The notes: generated by a model not told the origin, from the letters alone. DNA of 33,035 bases from Solirubrobacterales bacterium (GCA_003137075.1 PLES01000146.1:204-33238); one strand, 5' to 3'; shown: positions 25,001 to 31,399, numbered from the stretch's first letter. Numbers and translations are program-made.

Positions 25001-25162
25001 GATCGCCCCCTGCAGGGCCAACCAGCGAAAACGACTGGTGAGCAAGCGGGTCTTGCCACTGCCGGCGGAGCCCTGGACCAGCAGCGGTCCGCCCGTGTGG
25101 CTGATCAGCGAGGCCGGGTCAACACCGGCTGTCAGGGTCTCAGTCACGATCTCTGACAGCAT
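22082..25162 (-). CDS. UvrD-like helicase with C-terminal Fe-S PD-(D/E)XK nuclease
   Basis: 1026 residues from ATG 25162, AddB/AdnA-like in plan. Walker A is GSAGSGKT (31-38). Motif II reads VLIDDAQELD (D225-D226) where UvrD proteins usually have DEAQ or DEFQ, and motif III reads AGDPLAAVNRFRGA, lacking the usual Gln. Motif VI RLYVAVSRARRR is intact. The nuclease core is ELIDYKTGRP (D928, K930) with VQLSLYA (Gln). Four cysteines, C803 then C1012, C1015 and C1021 (CSWCDYRLVC), match the Fe-S cluster pattern of AddB-type nucleases. The likely role is double-strand-break end processing. No partner subunit gene is adjacent. The frame runs upstream to 25681 only over the divergent phosphatase gene. 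Stop abuts the PAC2 stop. Confidence 0.92.
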   Translation of the reverse strand: MLSEIVTETLTAGVDPASLISHTGGPLLVQGSAGSGKTRLLTSRFRWLALQGAILDRLVLLTPSQSRADAARVTLEEEIQDGYSELLVLTPSQFAATIMRRSASHTDLADSVLGAGDRLAMLAERIDELPLRHHDFGGNAGAMLGSVIRRIDRLKAELIGAEQFAAWAQTQESLREREFAEIFQAHNRMLREQGTCDDGDLVRLALRQIADNPVSRQPFEHVLIDDAQELDLGPATLARSVAGRELTVAGDPLAAVNRFRGAGAARLQAFASDGTRSVRLLHSLRCPTRVSEAAWAVAIGAPSQADPRDLAPLGEVEFWHCASERAQAQAVAAEIERLVSRQDVAPGQIAVIVPETGREGRAVADALEERAVPHSLVGESALFQRVEVRDLLAWMRLLADPSDASAVVRALARPPIELRSVDIARCTQIARRRKLDMIAALAAATESPQVPPEARERIRAFLKLYRACMAQIDTMRPDLYVHRLIERLGLRQQQLFAAQADAVERLRSLARFGELASAYAARSPQSSAREFARSIAAIAEYGLSERDEPRLTHSDGVQVLAFDVAGGLEVDHVFVLGLQASFASSKAFDSEPIPDALLRESLPADDDQARRSRLRQRLYVAVSRARRRAVLTYSGNAPLEPVEAARAALDEEWMSFEEELFGPGEALQATYRLLRDELLDGTMRAGGRLAELRLDTDLDVAHAVVRYVELLKLAALIARPDEQSVHDALRDINVRIEQAVTAEQREIFATSPLDEYLLGVERDVSRRKKVIAARDEPSLERFLPMRGDGVLLSATDIDTYRSCPLKYKFARVFRIPQEPTIHQRFGIVVHQVLERYHAAGEELGPLTDLHLLLDQGWRRSGFGDSEEERQLRQKATAALTRYYERAQSDEGQPVWFERQFSFKLGPHLVRGRVDRVDRLPSGDYELIDYKTGRPKPVEQLADDVQLSLYAIAAREAWGLESTRGAYHYLLDDEKVAISGDPARAEWIRNVAVEVAEGIKAQEFEPTPSQRACSWCDYRLVCPAAER

Positions 25163-25171
25163 AAGTCGCGA

Positions 25172-26035
25172 ATGGACCTCACCCCCTCGGCGACCGACGC
25201 AGACTGGCTCACCGTCTGTCGGCGTGCCGTTATCGGGTTGCGCGAGATATTTGTCGGGCGGGCAACGACCGAGCAGCGCGCGATCGAGACCGGGAGCCGG
25301 GGCGAGGGCGGTGACCGCACTCTGGAGATCGACGCCGAAGCGGAAGCGATCGTCTTCATCGAGCTGCAACGGCTCTACGACGAGGGATTTCGCTTTCACG
25401 CGCTCTCCGAAGAGCGCGGCGAGGTCGACTTCGGCGGCGGCACCGGCGACGGCGCCGTGCGGATCATCATCGACCCGCTCGACGGCTCGCTCAACGCCAA
25501 GCGCGGACTGACTCACTACGCGCTGGCGCTCGCGGTCGCGACCGGGACGACGATGGCGGACGTGGTGTTCGGGTACGTGTACGACTTCGGGCCCGACGAG
25601 GAGTGGCGCGCGACGCTCGGCGGTGGCGCCTACCTCAACGACGTAGAGCTCGATCGCACGGCCGGCGAACTGCGAGCGCACGACGGCCGGCTAGAGGTCG
25701 TCGGGATCGAGGCAGCCGATCCGCGCTGGGTGCGGAACTCAGTTGATGAATTGGTCGACCTCGCCTACCGGATGCGGGCGTTCGGCGCGATGGCGCCATC
25801 GCTCTGCCAGGTCGCCGCGGCGCGGTTCGACGGACTCGTATCGCTGCGCGGCTGCCGCGCAGTCGACGTGGCCGCGGCCCAGCTGATAGTTCGGGAGGCC
25901 GGCGGGTTGATCAGCTTTCCGCTTTACGAAGACCGGCTAGGGGCGCCGCTTGATCTTGCCCCCCACTCGCCGATTGTGGCCGCCCGCAGCGCCACCGGCC
26001 TCAAGGAACTGGAGTCCGTATGCCGGCCCCGATAA
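25172..26035 (+). CDS. Inositol-monophosphatase-family phosphatase
   Basis: 287 residues in the IMPase/FBPase superfamily, Mg-dependent sugar or inositol phosphate phosphatases. Metal-binding elements: GGDRTLEIDAEAE (D48), LSEERG (E80), IIIDPLDGSLN (D101, D104) and CRAVDVAAAQLIVREAGG (D232). The DPLDGS variant and the 3'-region resemble archaeal-type or FBPase/IMPase dual enzymes, so inositol, NADP or fructose 1,6-bisphosphate are all possible substrates. ATG 25172 is 9 bases from the divergent helicase start; CATAAG (25160-25165) 6 bases upstream could serve as -10 for a leaderless mRNA. Overlaps the next gene by 16 bases. Confidence 0.9.
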   Translation: MDLTPSATDADWLTVCRRAVIGLREIFVGRATTEQRAIETGSRGEGGDRTLEIDAEAEAIVFIELQRLYDEGFRFHALSEERGEVDFGGGTGDGAVRIIIDPLDGSLNAKRGLTHYALALAVATGTTMADVVFGYVYDFGPDEEWRATLGGGAYLNDVELDRTAGELRAHDGRLEVVGIEAADPRWVRNSVDELVDLAYRMRAFGAMAPSLCQVAAARFDGLVSLRGCRAVDVAAAQLIVREAGGLISFPLYEDRLGAPLDLAPHSPIVAARSATGLKELESVCRPR

Positions 26036-27081
26036 TCGACTGGGTGATAGCTGACTGGGTGGCCGACCGTATGGCCAGCCGCGGTGACGCGGCGAGCCCG
26101 CAGGTCGCGGGCATTGACCTGCGACCGCTTGCTGCCGACGCCGAAGCGCGAGTCGTGGCGTACACCGGGATGGTGCCGTCGGGGCCGCTACCGCCCCCCG
26201 AAGGGATCGACCGCGGCGAGTGGGCCAAGACCAACCTCGCCAGTACCCGCGCGATGATCGAGCCGCTGCTGGACGCCGCGGCCGGCAAGCTCGGCCCGGC
26301 GAAGGGCACCGCGCGGCTCTGGCTGGGCGCCGTATCGAGCGCTGAGATCGGGCTGCTGATCGGCTTCATGGCGCAGCGCGTGATGGGCCAGTACGAGCTG
26401 ATCCTGCTCGATGAACTCGCCGACGGGCAGGAGCCGCGATTGTTGTTTGTGCTGCCGAACCTAGCCGACGCGGTCGGCCGCTTCGAGGCTGACGAGCTTG
26501 AGTTCGTCACCTGGGTAACGCTGCATGAGGTAACGCACGCGGTTCAGTTCGGCAGCGTGCCGTGGCTGCGCGATTACGTGGCTGCACAGATCCGGGAGCT
26601 GATGGAGAGCGCGCAGCAGCGCATGGACTCGCAGCGGAAACCCGGCTTCCCGTCACGCAGTGATCTTGCACGGGTCGGGCGCGCTGTGCTGCGGCTCGAC
26701 CTCCTGGGAATTGTCGGCAACCAGCGCGAACGCGCTGTGATGGACCGCGCGCAGGCCGTTATGGCTGTGATCGAGGGGCATGCCGAGCACGTGATGGATG
26801 CGGTGGCACCGGAACTGCTGCCCTCGCTGCCAGAACTGCGAAGCTCGATGGACAAGCGTCGCAAGCAGCAGCGAGGTTTCGGCAAGTACCTCGGCAAGCT
26901 GCTCGGGATGGAGATGAAGATGCGCCAGTACACGCAGGGCAAGGCCTTCTGCGACCGGATCGTGGATGTGGCCGGAACCGGCGCGCTGAACCACCTTTTC
27001 TCCGGTCCGCAGGCGCTGCCGACGCTCGCAGAGATCGAGAATCCGGACGCCTGGCTGGAGCGCAACCGCGCCGATTTGTAA
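26020..27081 (+). CDS. Zinc metalloprotease-like protein (DUF2342 / F420-biosynthesis-associated type)
   Basis: 353 residues. A zinc-binding HEVTHAVQ motif is at residues 169-176 (H169, E170, H173), with the downstream E252-GHAEH that usually gives the third ligand. IIDWVIADWVADRM at the start, WLGAVSSAEIGLLIGFMAQRVMGQYEL, LLFVLPNLADAVGRFEAD, FGSVPWLRDYV, GKLLGMEMKMRQYTQGKAFCDRIVD and FSGPQALPTLAEIENPDAW are blocks of the actinobacterial DUF2342 family. Proteins of this type are annotated as zinc-dependent metalloproteases or F420-associated, but the substrate is unknown. It overlaps the phosphatase by 16 bases (coupled). Confidence 0.88.
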   Translation: MPAPIIDWVIADWVADRMASRGDAASPQVAGIDLRPLAADAEARVVAYTGMVPSGPLPPPEGIDRGEWAKTNLASTRAMIEPLLDAAAGKLGPAKGTARLWLGAVSSAEIGLLIGFMAQRVMGQYELILLDELADGQEPRLLFVLPNLADAVGRFEADELEFVTWVTLHEVTHAVQFGSVPWLRDYVAAQIRELMESAQQRMDSQRKPGFPSRSDLARVGRAVLRLDLLGIVGNQRERAVMDRAQAVMAVIEGHAEHVMDAVAPELLPSLPELRSSMDKRRKQQRGFGKYLGKLLGMEMKMRQYTQGKAFCDRIVDVAGTGALNHLFSGPQALPTLAEIENPDAWLERNRADL

Positions 27082-27131
27082 CGATTTTGGGCAGCCCCGG
27101 GGATTTGCGTGTAACCCCGAAGCCGGAACGG

Positions 27132-27161
27132 TTTACAAACATGTGTTCGGTGTTCTACTTT
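27132..27161 (+). promoter_or_regulatory. Candidate promoter of the coiled-coil gene
   Basis: TTTACA (27132-27137), 18 bases, TACTTT (27156-27161). It would start the mRNA near 27168 with a 58-base leader ending in GGGAG (27212-27216), 9 bases before ATG 27226. Good match to a housekeeping promoter, unverified. Confidence 0.4.
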
Positions 27162-27225
27162 GGTAGGAGCCGGGTATCTAGATCCAGATCCAAGCCCCAA
27201 GTCACCCGGATGGGAGTACAGGCAC

Positions 27226-27633
27226 ATGGCTACGAGCAAAAGCACCAAGACAACCGCTGAGCCGGAGACCGTTGAAGCGGTAAACGACGCAACCGAGACC
27301 GCCAAGACGATGGCGGAGCAGGTTTCCGTACTGGCCGAGAAGGCTGTCATCGTCCCGATCGGCGCCAGCCTGATCGTCCGCGACGACCTCACCAACGCAC
27401 TGCGCAAGCTGCAGAAGAAGTACACGACCAGCGCCGGCCTTGAGAAGGAACTGACCCGCTACGAGAAGCGCGGCGCGCGTGCTCGGAACCGCTTTGAGAA
27501 GCAGGTCCGCAGCCAGCGCACGAAGCTCGAGCGAGAGATCAAGGCGCGCCGCAAGGACCTTGAAAAGCAGTCCAGTGCGGTCACTTCGCGGGTCGAGGGA
27601 TTCGTCTCCGCCGCGCAGGGTTTGATCAGCTAA
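27226..27633 (+). CDS. Lysine/arginine-rich coiled-coil protein, function unknown
   Basis: 135 residues from ATG 27226. The N-terminal 30 residues are Thr/Glu/Lys-rich and probably disordered. A Val/Ile-rich segment follows (LAEKAVIVPIGASLIVRDDLTNALRKL, about 40-66), then a strongly charged helix (about 66-120) with heptad-like Lys/Arg/Glu spacing, ending VTSRVEGFVSAAQGLIS. I do not recognise the family; the shape loosely resembles surface or nucleoid coiled-coil proteins of actinobacteria, but that is only a resemblance of composition. Ribosome site GGGAG; separated from the upstream gene by 144 bases. The last four codons with the stop are duplicated in tandem. Confidence 0.8.
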   Translation: MATSKSTKTTAEPETVEAVNDATETAKTMAEQVSVLAEKAVIVPIGASLIVRDDLTNALRKLQKKYTTSAGLEKELTRYEKRGARARNRFEKQVRSQRTKLEREIKARRKDLEKQSSAVTSRVEGFVSAAQGLIS

Positions 27634-27646
27634 TTTGATCAGCTAT
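27621..27646 (+). repeat. 13-bp tandem duplication across a stop codon
   Basis: TTTGATCAGCTAA (27621-27633) is followed directly by TTTGATCAGCTAT (27634-27646), 12 of 13 bases identical. The first copy contains the last codons and the TAA of the coiled-coil gene. It looks like a recent slippage duplication. Confidence 0.75.
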
Positions 27647-27648
27647 TA

Positions 27649-27734
27649 TTGTTGACACAACAACTTCCCCAGTGTGACCCGATGGAGACCGGGACGCTCT
27701 GGAAGGGTTCGCCGACCTCATATCTTCGTCGGCG
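27649..27734. terminator. Hairpins between coiled-coil gene and tandem-GNAT gene
   Basis: TTGTTG (27649-27654) pairs with CAACAA (27658-27663), loop 3. A second stem CGCCGAC (27710-27716) with GTCGGCG (27728-27734), loop 11. They lie in the 181-base gap between convergent genes; no clear T-run. No gene is seen in the gap. Confidence 0.35.
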
Positions 27735-27814
27735 GATGTAGCACCCTCTCCTCCCTCAACCGCCGGGGCGCCATGAGAATGGTGTCCCGGAGGTCTTTAA
27801 GGCACAGGTTGTGG

Positions 27815-29011
27815 CTACTGCGAAACGGGCTTTGGTTTGTACCGCCGGACTGTCTCTGGCGGCGCCGAGGGCTCGGCGCCCTCTTCCAGCAGGCGCTCGT
27901 AGATCCGGCAGCGCTTGATGATGTGACCGCCCATCGCCTCGACCCCGCGATTCATGCTGGTGTTGGTCTCGAGGATCCAGCCGGGCTCGCCACCCTTGAC
28001 CGTGCTGACCTTGCACATGTCGTAGTTCTCGATGTACAGCGCCGCGGCGATGCCGGTGTGTTGATAGTCAGGCAGCACGCCAAGGAAGCCGACTCGGGCA
28101 CTGTCAATCGTGCTCTTGCGGCGCAGGTAGTGGTACCAGCCAAAGGGCAGCAGTTTGCCCTTCATCTTCTTGAGTACCTGGTTGATGTCAGGGATCGTCA
28201 GCGCCGCCGCGATCACCTCGCCTTCCTCATTCCTGGCGAGCATGAAGAACTTCTTGTCAAAGACCAAGCGGTAGGTGATGGCCAGATCGGCGATGTCGTG
28301 GTCGTCGTAGGGCTGAAAACCCCAGTTCTTTGACCAAGCCGCGTTGTAGACCTTCTTGAACTCCTTGAGATCGCGACCCAGGCGCCAGAACGACATCTTC
28401 TCGATTGTGATCCCGTGCTTCTCCTTGGAGCTGACGGCCAACTCCTCAAGGATCGGGAGCAGCTTGGTCTCGCGATCAGCCATGTTCAGGTGCCAGTGGA
28501 AGACATCCATCGCCTTGATGAAGCCGCCGGCCGCCTCCACGCGCTCCCGGTAGTACGGAGGGTGCCATGGCTGCTTGATCTGGGGGGCGTACTCATAACC
28601 CTCGATCAGGAGACCGCACTCCTCGTTGATCATGAAGTCGTAGGGACCCATCATGCGGTCGCGGTTCTGCTTGCGCAGCCACGCTTCCGCGGCAGCAAAG
28701 AGCGCATCGACGATCGCCTGGTCGTCCTCGAACTCGAGGAAGCCGAAGAAGCCCCAGCGGGTGCCGTGGAACTCGTCGAAGTTGCGGTCGTACTGAGCGG
28801 TGATGCGGCCGACGACCCTGCCATCCCGACGCGCCACGAAGTAAGCGGCGTCCCCGTGCTTGAAGAAGGGGTTGAGCGTGCGACTCATGAAGGCGTACCG
28901 CTCGAGCTTCAGCGGCGGGATCCACTGCGTACCGGCGTGCAGACGGTAGGGGAGCTCGATGAACTCTTTGAGGTCCGCGTGGCTGCGGACGGGAGTGACC
29001 TGAAGAGCCAT
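27815..29011 (-). CDS. Tandem-GNAT protein, substrate unknown
   Basis: 398 residues. The N-terminal half (about 50-190) reads as one GNAT unit: GDAAYFVARRDGRVVGRITAQYDRNF, FFGFLEFEDDQAIVDALFAAAEAWLRKQ, MMGPYDFMINEECGLLIEGYEY. The C-terminal half (about 260-380) has a more complete unit: EVIAAALTIPDINQVLKKMKGKLLPFG, GFLGVLPDYQHTGIAAALYIENYD as the acetyl-CoA loop, and WILETNTSMNRGVEAMGGHIIKRCRIYERL. Many actinobacterial and proteobacterial homologues of this size have no assigned substrate. The Pro/Arg/Lys C-terminal tail is probably disordered. The gene stands alone; its ATG is 82 bases from the divergent mrp start. Confidence 0.85.
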   Translation of the reverse strand: MALQVTPVRSHADLKEFIELPYRLHAGTQWIPPLKLERYAFMSRTLNPFFKHGDAAYFVARRDGRVVGRITAQYDRNFDEFHGTRWGFFGFLEFEDDQAIVDALFAAAEAWLRKQNRDRMMGPYDFMINEECGLLIEGYEYAPQIKQPWHPPYYRERVEAAGGFIKAMDVFHWHLNMADRETKLLPILEELAVSSKEKHGITIEKMSFWRLGRDLKEFKKVYNAAWSKNWGFQPYDDHDIADLAITYRLVFDKKFFMLARNEEGEVIAAALTIPDINQVLKKMKGKLLPFGWYHYLRRKSTIDSARVGFLGVLPDYQHTGIAAALYIENYDMCKVSTVKGGEPGWILETNTSMNRGVEAMGGHIIKRCRIYERLLEEGAEPSAPPETVRRYKPKPVSQ

Positions 29012-29093
29012 GACGCGTGAACGTATCAGGGCGCACGAAGTGCGGCGTTGACACCGCCGGAGCGGGATTCGGCGTCTGCCAGAATGAACCTAT

Positions 29094-30242
29094 ATGCCGA
29101 CAACAGATCAAGTAAACGAGGCGCTGCGCGCCGTCATCGACCCTGAGCTTCACAAGGACATCGTCACGCTCGGAATGGTCCGTTCGATCGATGTCCACGC
29201 CAACGGCGTGGTCGATGTCACGGTCTCACTGACAACACCAGGCTGCCCGATCCGCGATCACTTCCAGAACGGTGTCACCGACGCGATTCGCGCGCTCGAC
29301 GGCGTCACCGGCGTCAACATCAGCTTCGACGTGCTCTCCGATTCGGAGAAGCAGTCGCTGCGTGGCAAGCTCGGGCGCGGCTCGCTGCCCGAAGGGGCGC
29401 TCGCCCAGGTCAAGAACGTGATCTGCATCGGCTCTGGTAAGGGCGGTGTCGGCAAATCAAGCGTGACCGCGAACATGGCCGCGGCCCTGGCCGCCCTCGG
29501 CAAGAAGGTCGGTGTGATGGACGCCGACGTCTGGGGCTACTCACAGCCGCGCATGTTCGGTCTGAACGGTGAGCGCGCCAAGATCAACGGGCAGCACAAG
29601 ATCATCCCGCTCGACGGCGGTGACGGCATCAAGGTCGTCTCAATCGGCTTCTTCATCGAGCAGGACGCCGCCGTCGTGTGGCGCGGACCGATGCTTCACA
29701 AGGCGCTGCAACAGTTCCTTGAGGACGTGGACTGGGGCGAGCTCGACTATCTGCTGATCGACCTGCCCCCAGGCACCGGCGACGTCTCGATGACGCTCTC
29801 CCAGTTGCTGCCACAGGCCAAGTTCCTGATCGTCACGACGCCGCAGGCGGTTGCCCAGAAGGTCGCACGCCGCTCGGCCGACATGGCGACCAAGCTCAAG
29901 CTTGAGATCGCTGGCGTGATCGAGAACATGGCCGGCTTCACGACGCCGTCCGGTGAGCACTTTGAACTCTTCGGCGCCGGCGGCGGCCAGTCGCTCGCCG
30001 ACGAGCTCGAGGTACCGCTGCTGGGTCAGGTTCCGTTGACGATGTCACTGCGTGAGCAGGCCGACGGCGGTCTGCCCGTGGTCTTCGCGAACCCACAGGA
30101 CTCGGCTTCCCAGGCGATCACGCAGATCGCCAAGCGGCTGGTGGCGATGACGCCGGTCCAGTTGCCGGTGCTCGCGGCGATCGAGCCGGTCGCCGCTCCG
30201 CCGGCGCCCAAGCCGGTCGGTATGTCGCTGCCGATGGCCTGA
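29094..30242 (+). CDS. mrp: Mrp/NBP35-family ATPase, Fe-S cluster carrier
   Basis: 382 residues. The N-terminal MIP18/DUF59 domain (about 5-75: VNEALRAVIDPELHKDIVTLGMV, TPGCPIRDHF) precedes a P-loop with the deviant Walker A GSGKGGVGKS (113-122). MDADVWGYSQPRMFG, VVWRGPMLHKALQQFLEDVDWGELDYLLIDLPPGTGDV and VIENMAGF are family blocks. These ATPases load and transfer Fe-S clusters. The C-terminal CxxC of many homologues is absent, as in other actinobacterial members: FTTPSGEHFELFGAGGG is in its place. Cytoplasmic. A seven-iron ferredoxin gene faces it. Confidence 0.94.
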   Translation: MPTTDQVNEALRAVIDPELHKDIVTLGMVRSIDVHANGVVDVTVSLTTPGCPIRDHFQNGVTDAIRALDGVTGVNISFDVLSDSEKQSLRGKLGRGSLPEGALAQVKNVICIGSGKGGVGKSSVTANMAAALAALGKKVGVMDADVWGYSQPRMFGLNGERAKINGQHKIIPLDGGDGIKVVSIGFFIEQDAAVVWRGPMLHKALQQFLEDVDWGELDYLLIDLPPGTGDVSMTLSQLLPQAKFLIVTTPQAVAQKVARRSADMATKLKLEIAGVIENMAGFTTPSGEHFELFGAGGGQSLADELEVPLLGQVPLTMSLREQADGGLPVVFANPQDSASQAITQIAKRLVAMTPVQLPVLAAIEPVAAPPAPKPVGMSLPMA

Positions 30243-30295
30243 GGGCCCCGGCAAGTAGGTCATCTCGCGAGTGAGTGGGCGTCGGTCGCGAGGGC

Positions 30296-30334
30296 GGTCC
30301 GCGAGACAGGTACTGGTTGTACCTGTCGCGGGCC
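30296..30334. terminator. Strong hairpin between mrp and the ferredoxin gene
   Basis: Left arm 30296-30313 pairs with 30319-30334 around the loop TGGTT. The inner nine base pairs (GACAGGTAC, 30305-30313) are perfect; the stem continues past a two-base bulge and one G-U pair to about 16 bp. Being between convergent genes, it can serve both; there is no clear T-run. Confidence 0.6.
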
Positions 30335-30369
30335 GGCTGAAGTGAGCGGCGTCCAGGCGCCGCAAGGGA

Positions 30370-30630
30370 CTACTTGCGGAAGTATTCGGCGTTAATGACC
30401 GTGAACTTCTGCCACTCGTCGGGCAGCTGGTCCTCGGCGAAGCAGGCGTCTACGGGGCAGGCCTCAACGCAGGCATCGCAGTCAATGCACTCCTCAGCGT
30501 CGATGTAGAGCATCTCAACCGTGTCGTAATCGGGCTCGTCCGGCGTCGGATGGATGCAGTCAACCGGGCAAACCTCGACACACGAGTTGTCCTTGGTTCC
30601 GATGCACGGCTCGGCGATCACGTAGGCCAT
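30370..30630 (-). CDS. fdxA: Seven-iron ferredoxin (3Fe-4S / 4Fe-4S)
   Basis: 86 residues. The first cluster binding site has Cys-x7-Cys-x3-Cys-Pro (PCIGTKDNSCVEVCPVDC, residues 8-25), the 3Fe-4S pattern, and the second CIDCDACVEACPVDAC gives 4Fe-4S. YVIAEPC and the acidic region are typical of the actinobacterial FdxA electron carriers, which support P450s or other redox enzymes. AGGAAG lies 10 bases before ATG 30630. The partner reductase is not in the window. Confidence 0.95.
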   Translation of the reverse strand: MAYVIAEPCIGTKDNSCVEVCPVDCIHPTPDEPDYDTVEMLYIDAEECIDCDACVEACPVDACFAEDQLPDEWQKFTVINAEYFRK

Positions 30631-30778
30631 TTGTCTTGTTCTTCCTGTCTCTGATGCTTACTGGGAGATTGGCGCCGGATGTTAGCGTTGCGGCACTTCG
30701 CGCCCCATCAGGACTTCCTGGCGACGAATCCTCAGCGACCGGACAGCGCCGGCTGACGGATTGCCTACGACGCCAAGA

Positions 30779-30809
30779 GGCCCGTCCCGCCGGATCGGCG
30801 AAACGGGCC
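30779..30809 (-). terminator. Hairpin after the small secreted gene
   Basis: GGCCCGT (30779-30785) pairs with ACGGGCC (30803-30809); inner CGCCG/CGGCG pairs around GAT, leaving symmetric two-base internal loops. It is 24 bases after the leftward stop (30834) and is flanked by an 11-base direct repeat GCCTACGACGC at 30763-30773 and 30817-30827. Probable terminator. Confidence 0.5.
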
Positions 30810-30833
30810 ACGTTGGGCCTACGACGCAGCTGT

Positions 30834-31142
30834 CTAGTTGACCATGCGAGGGTCGAGATAGAGGTTGTAAACCTCAACGTCGCCGACGGTGACCTGGCTC
30901 GTGACGGTGAAGTCCAGAGCGCCCCAGACGAACTGCGGAACAACGGTGCTCTTGACCGGAACGGTCAAGGTCCAGCCCTGTGTGCCCAGGACCGGAACCG
31001 GGATGCCCAGCAGGGACGTCCCCTGGGCAGTGGCGAAGATGGATGTCGTCGCCGCCGAGGCGGCAGAAGCCGGAATCAAAGCAATAGCTCCAGCAAGGAC
31101 GAGCATCCGGGTCGCCTTGGAGCTGAAAAGGAACTTCTTCAT
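30834..31142 (-). CDS. Small secreted protein of unknown function
   Basis: 102 residues from ATG 31142. A clear Sec signal peptide (MKKFLFSSKATRMLVLAGAI, then ALIPASAASA) predicts cleavage after residue 30, leaving about 72 residues, ATTSIFATAQGTSLL then beta-prone Val/Thr/Leu-rich sequence ending YNLYLDPRMVN, without cysteine or lipobox. I do not recognise the family. AAGGTG lies 6 bases before the ATG, favouring this start over ATG 31157; longer frames upstream are not supported. A possible SigB-like promoter and a perfect palindrome lie upstream. The gene is followed by a hairpin. Confidence 0.8.
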   Translation of the reverse strand: MKKFLFSSKATRMLVLAGAIALIPASAASAATTSIFATAQGTSLLGIPVPVLGTQGWTLTVPVKSTVVPQFVWGALDFTVTSQVTVGDVEVYNLYLDPRMVN

Positions 31143-31180
31143 GTGACGCACCTTCATGGTGTGCACTGGTAACCGAGCTA

Positions 31181-31197
31181 TCTCACACCGTGTGAGA
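31181..31197. promoter_or_regulatory. 17-bp perfect palindrome upstream of the secreted gene
   Basis: TCTCACAC (31181-31188), centre C, GTGTGAGA (31190-31197). It is 38 bases before the ATG of the secreted protein, inside the predicted mRNA leader. It could be a protein operator or an RNA hairpin. Confidence 0.5.
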
Positions 31198-31230
31198 CCT
31201 CTAGCTTTGCGTCGCCGGCTCGCGCCGGGT

Positions 31231-31257
31231 ATGCCCTTTTCAGTTGGTTTCAAAACC
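31231..31257 (-). promoter_or_regulatory. Possible SigB/SigF-like promoter of the secreted gene
   Basis: On the minus strand GGTTTT (31257-31252), 15 bases, GGGCAT (31236-31231). This resembles the general-stress GTTT-N13-16-GGGTAT promoters of Gram-positives. The start would be near 31222, giving an 80-base leader. Confidence 0.35.
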
Positions 31258-31399
31258 TCATCGGTCAACGGCAGCCGCGGGCTTTAGCACGTACCGGGAA
31301 TTGGACGCATGTTCTATCCAAACTTGGACCTGTGTCACACGGTTTACTGGGCGATCCCGCGCCTAATGCGAAGCGATCACAGAGCCGATACCGAACCCG

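Noticed and set aside
25163-25681. Upstream extension of the helicase frame by 173 codons
   Set aside because: It is antisense to the conserved phosphatase motifs; homologous helicase sequence begins at ATG 25162.
27652-27657. TTGACA resembling a -35 element after the coiled-coil gene
   Set aside because: No -10-like sequence follows at 16-18 bases and no rightward gene lies downstream; part of a small hairpin.
27664-27814. Possible tRNA because of a GGTTCG-like segment
   Set aside because: No cloverleaf with acceptor and anticodon stems can be built around it.
29048-29053. TTGACA upstream of mrp
   Set aside because: The nearest -10-like sequence (CAGAAT, 29080) is 26 bases away, too far for a normal promoter.
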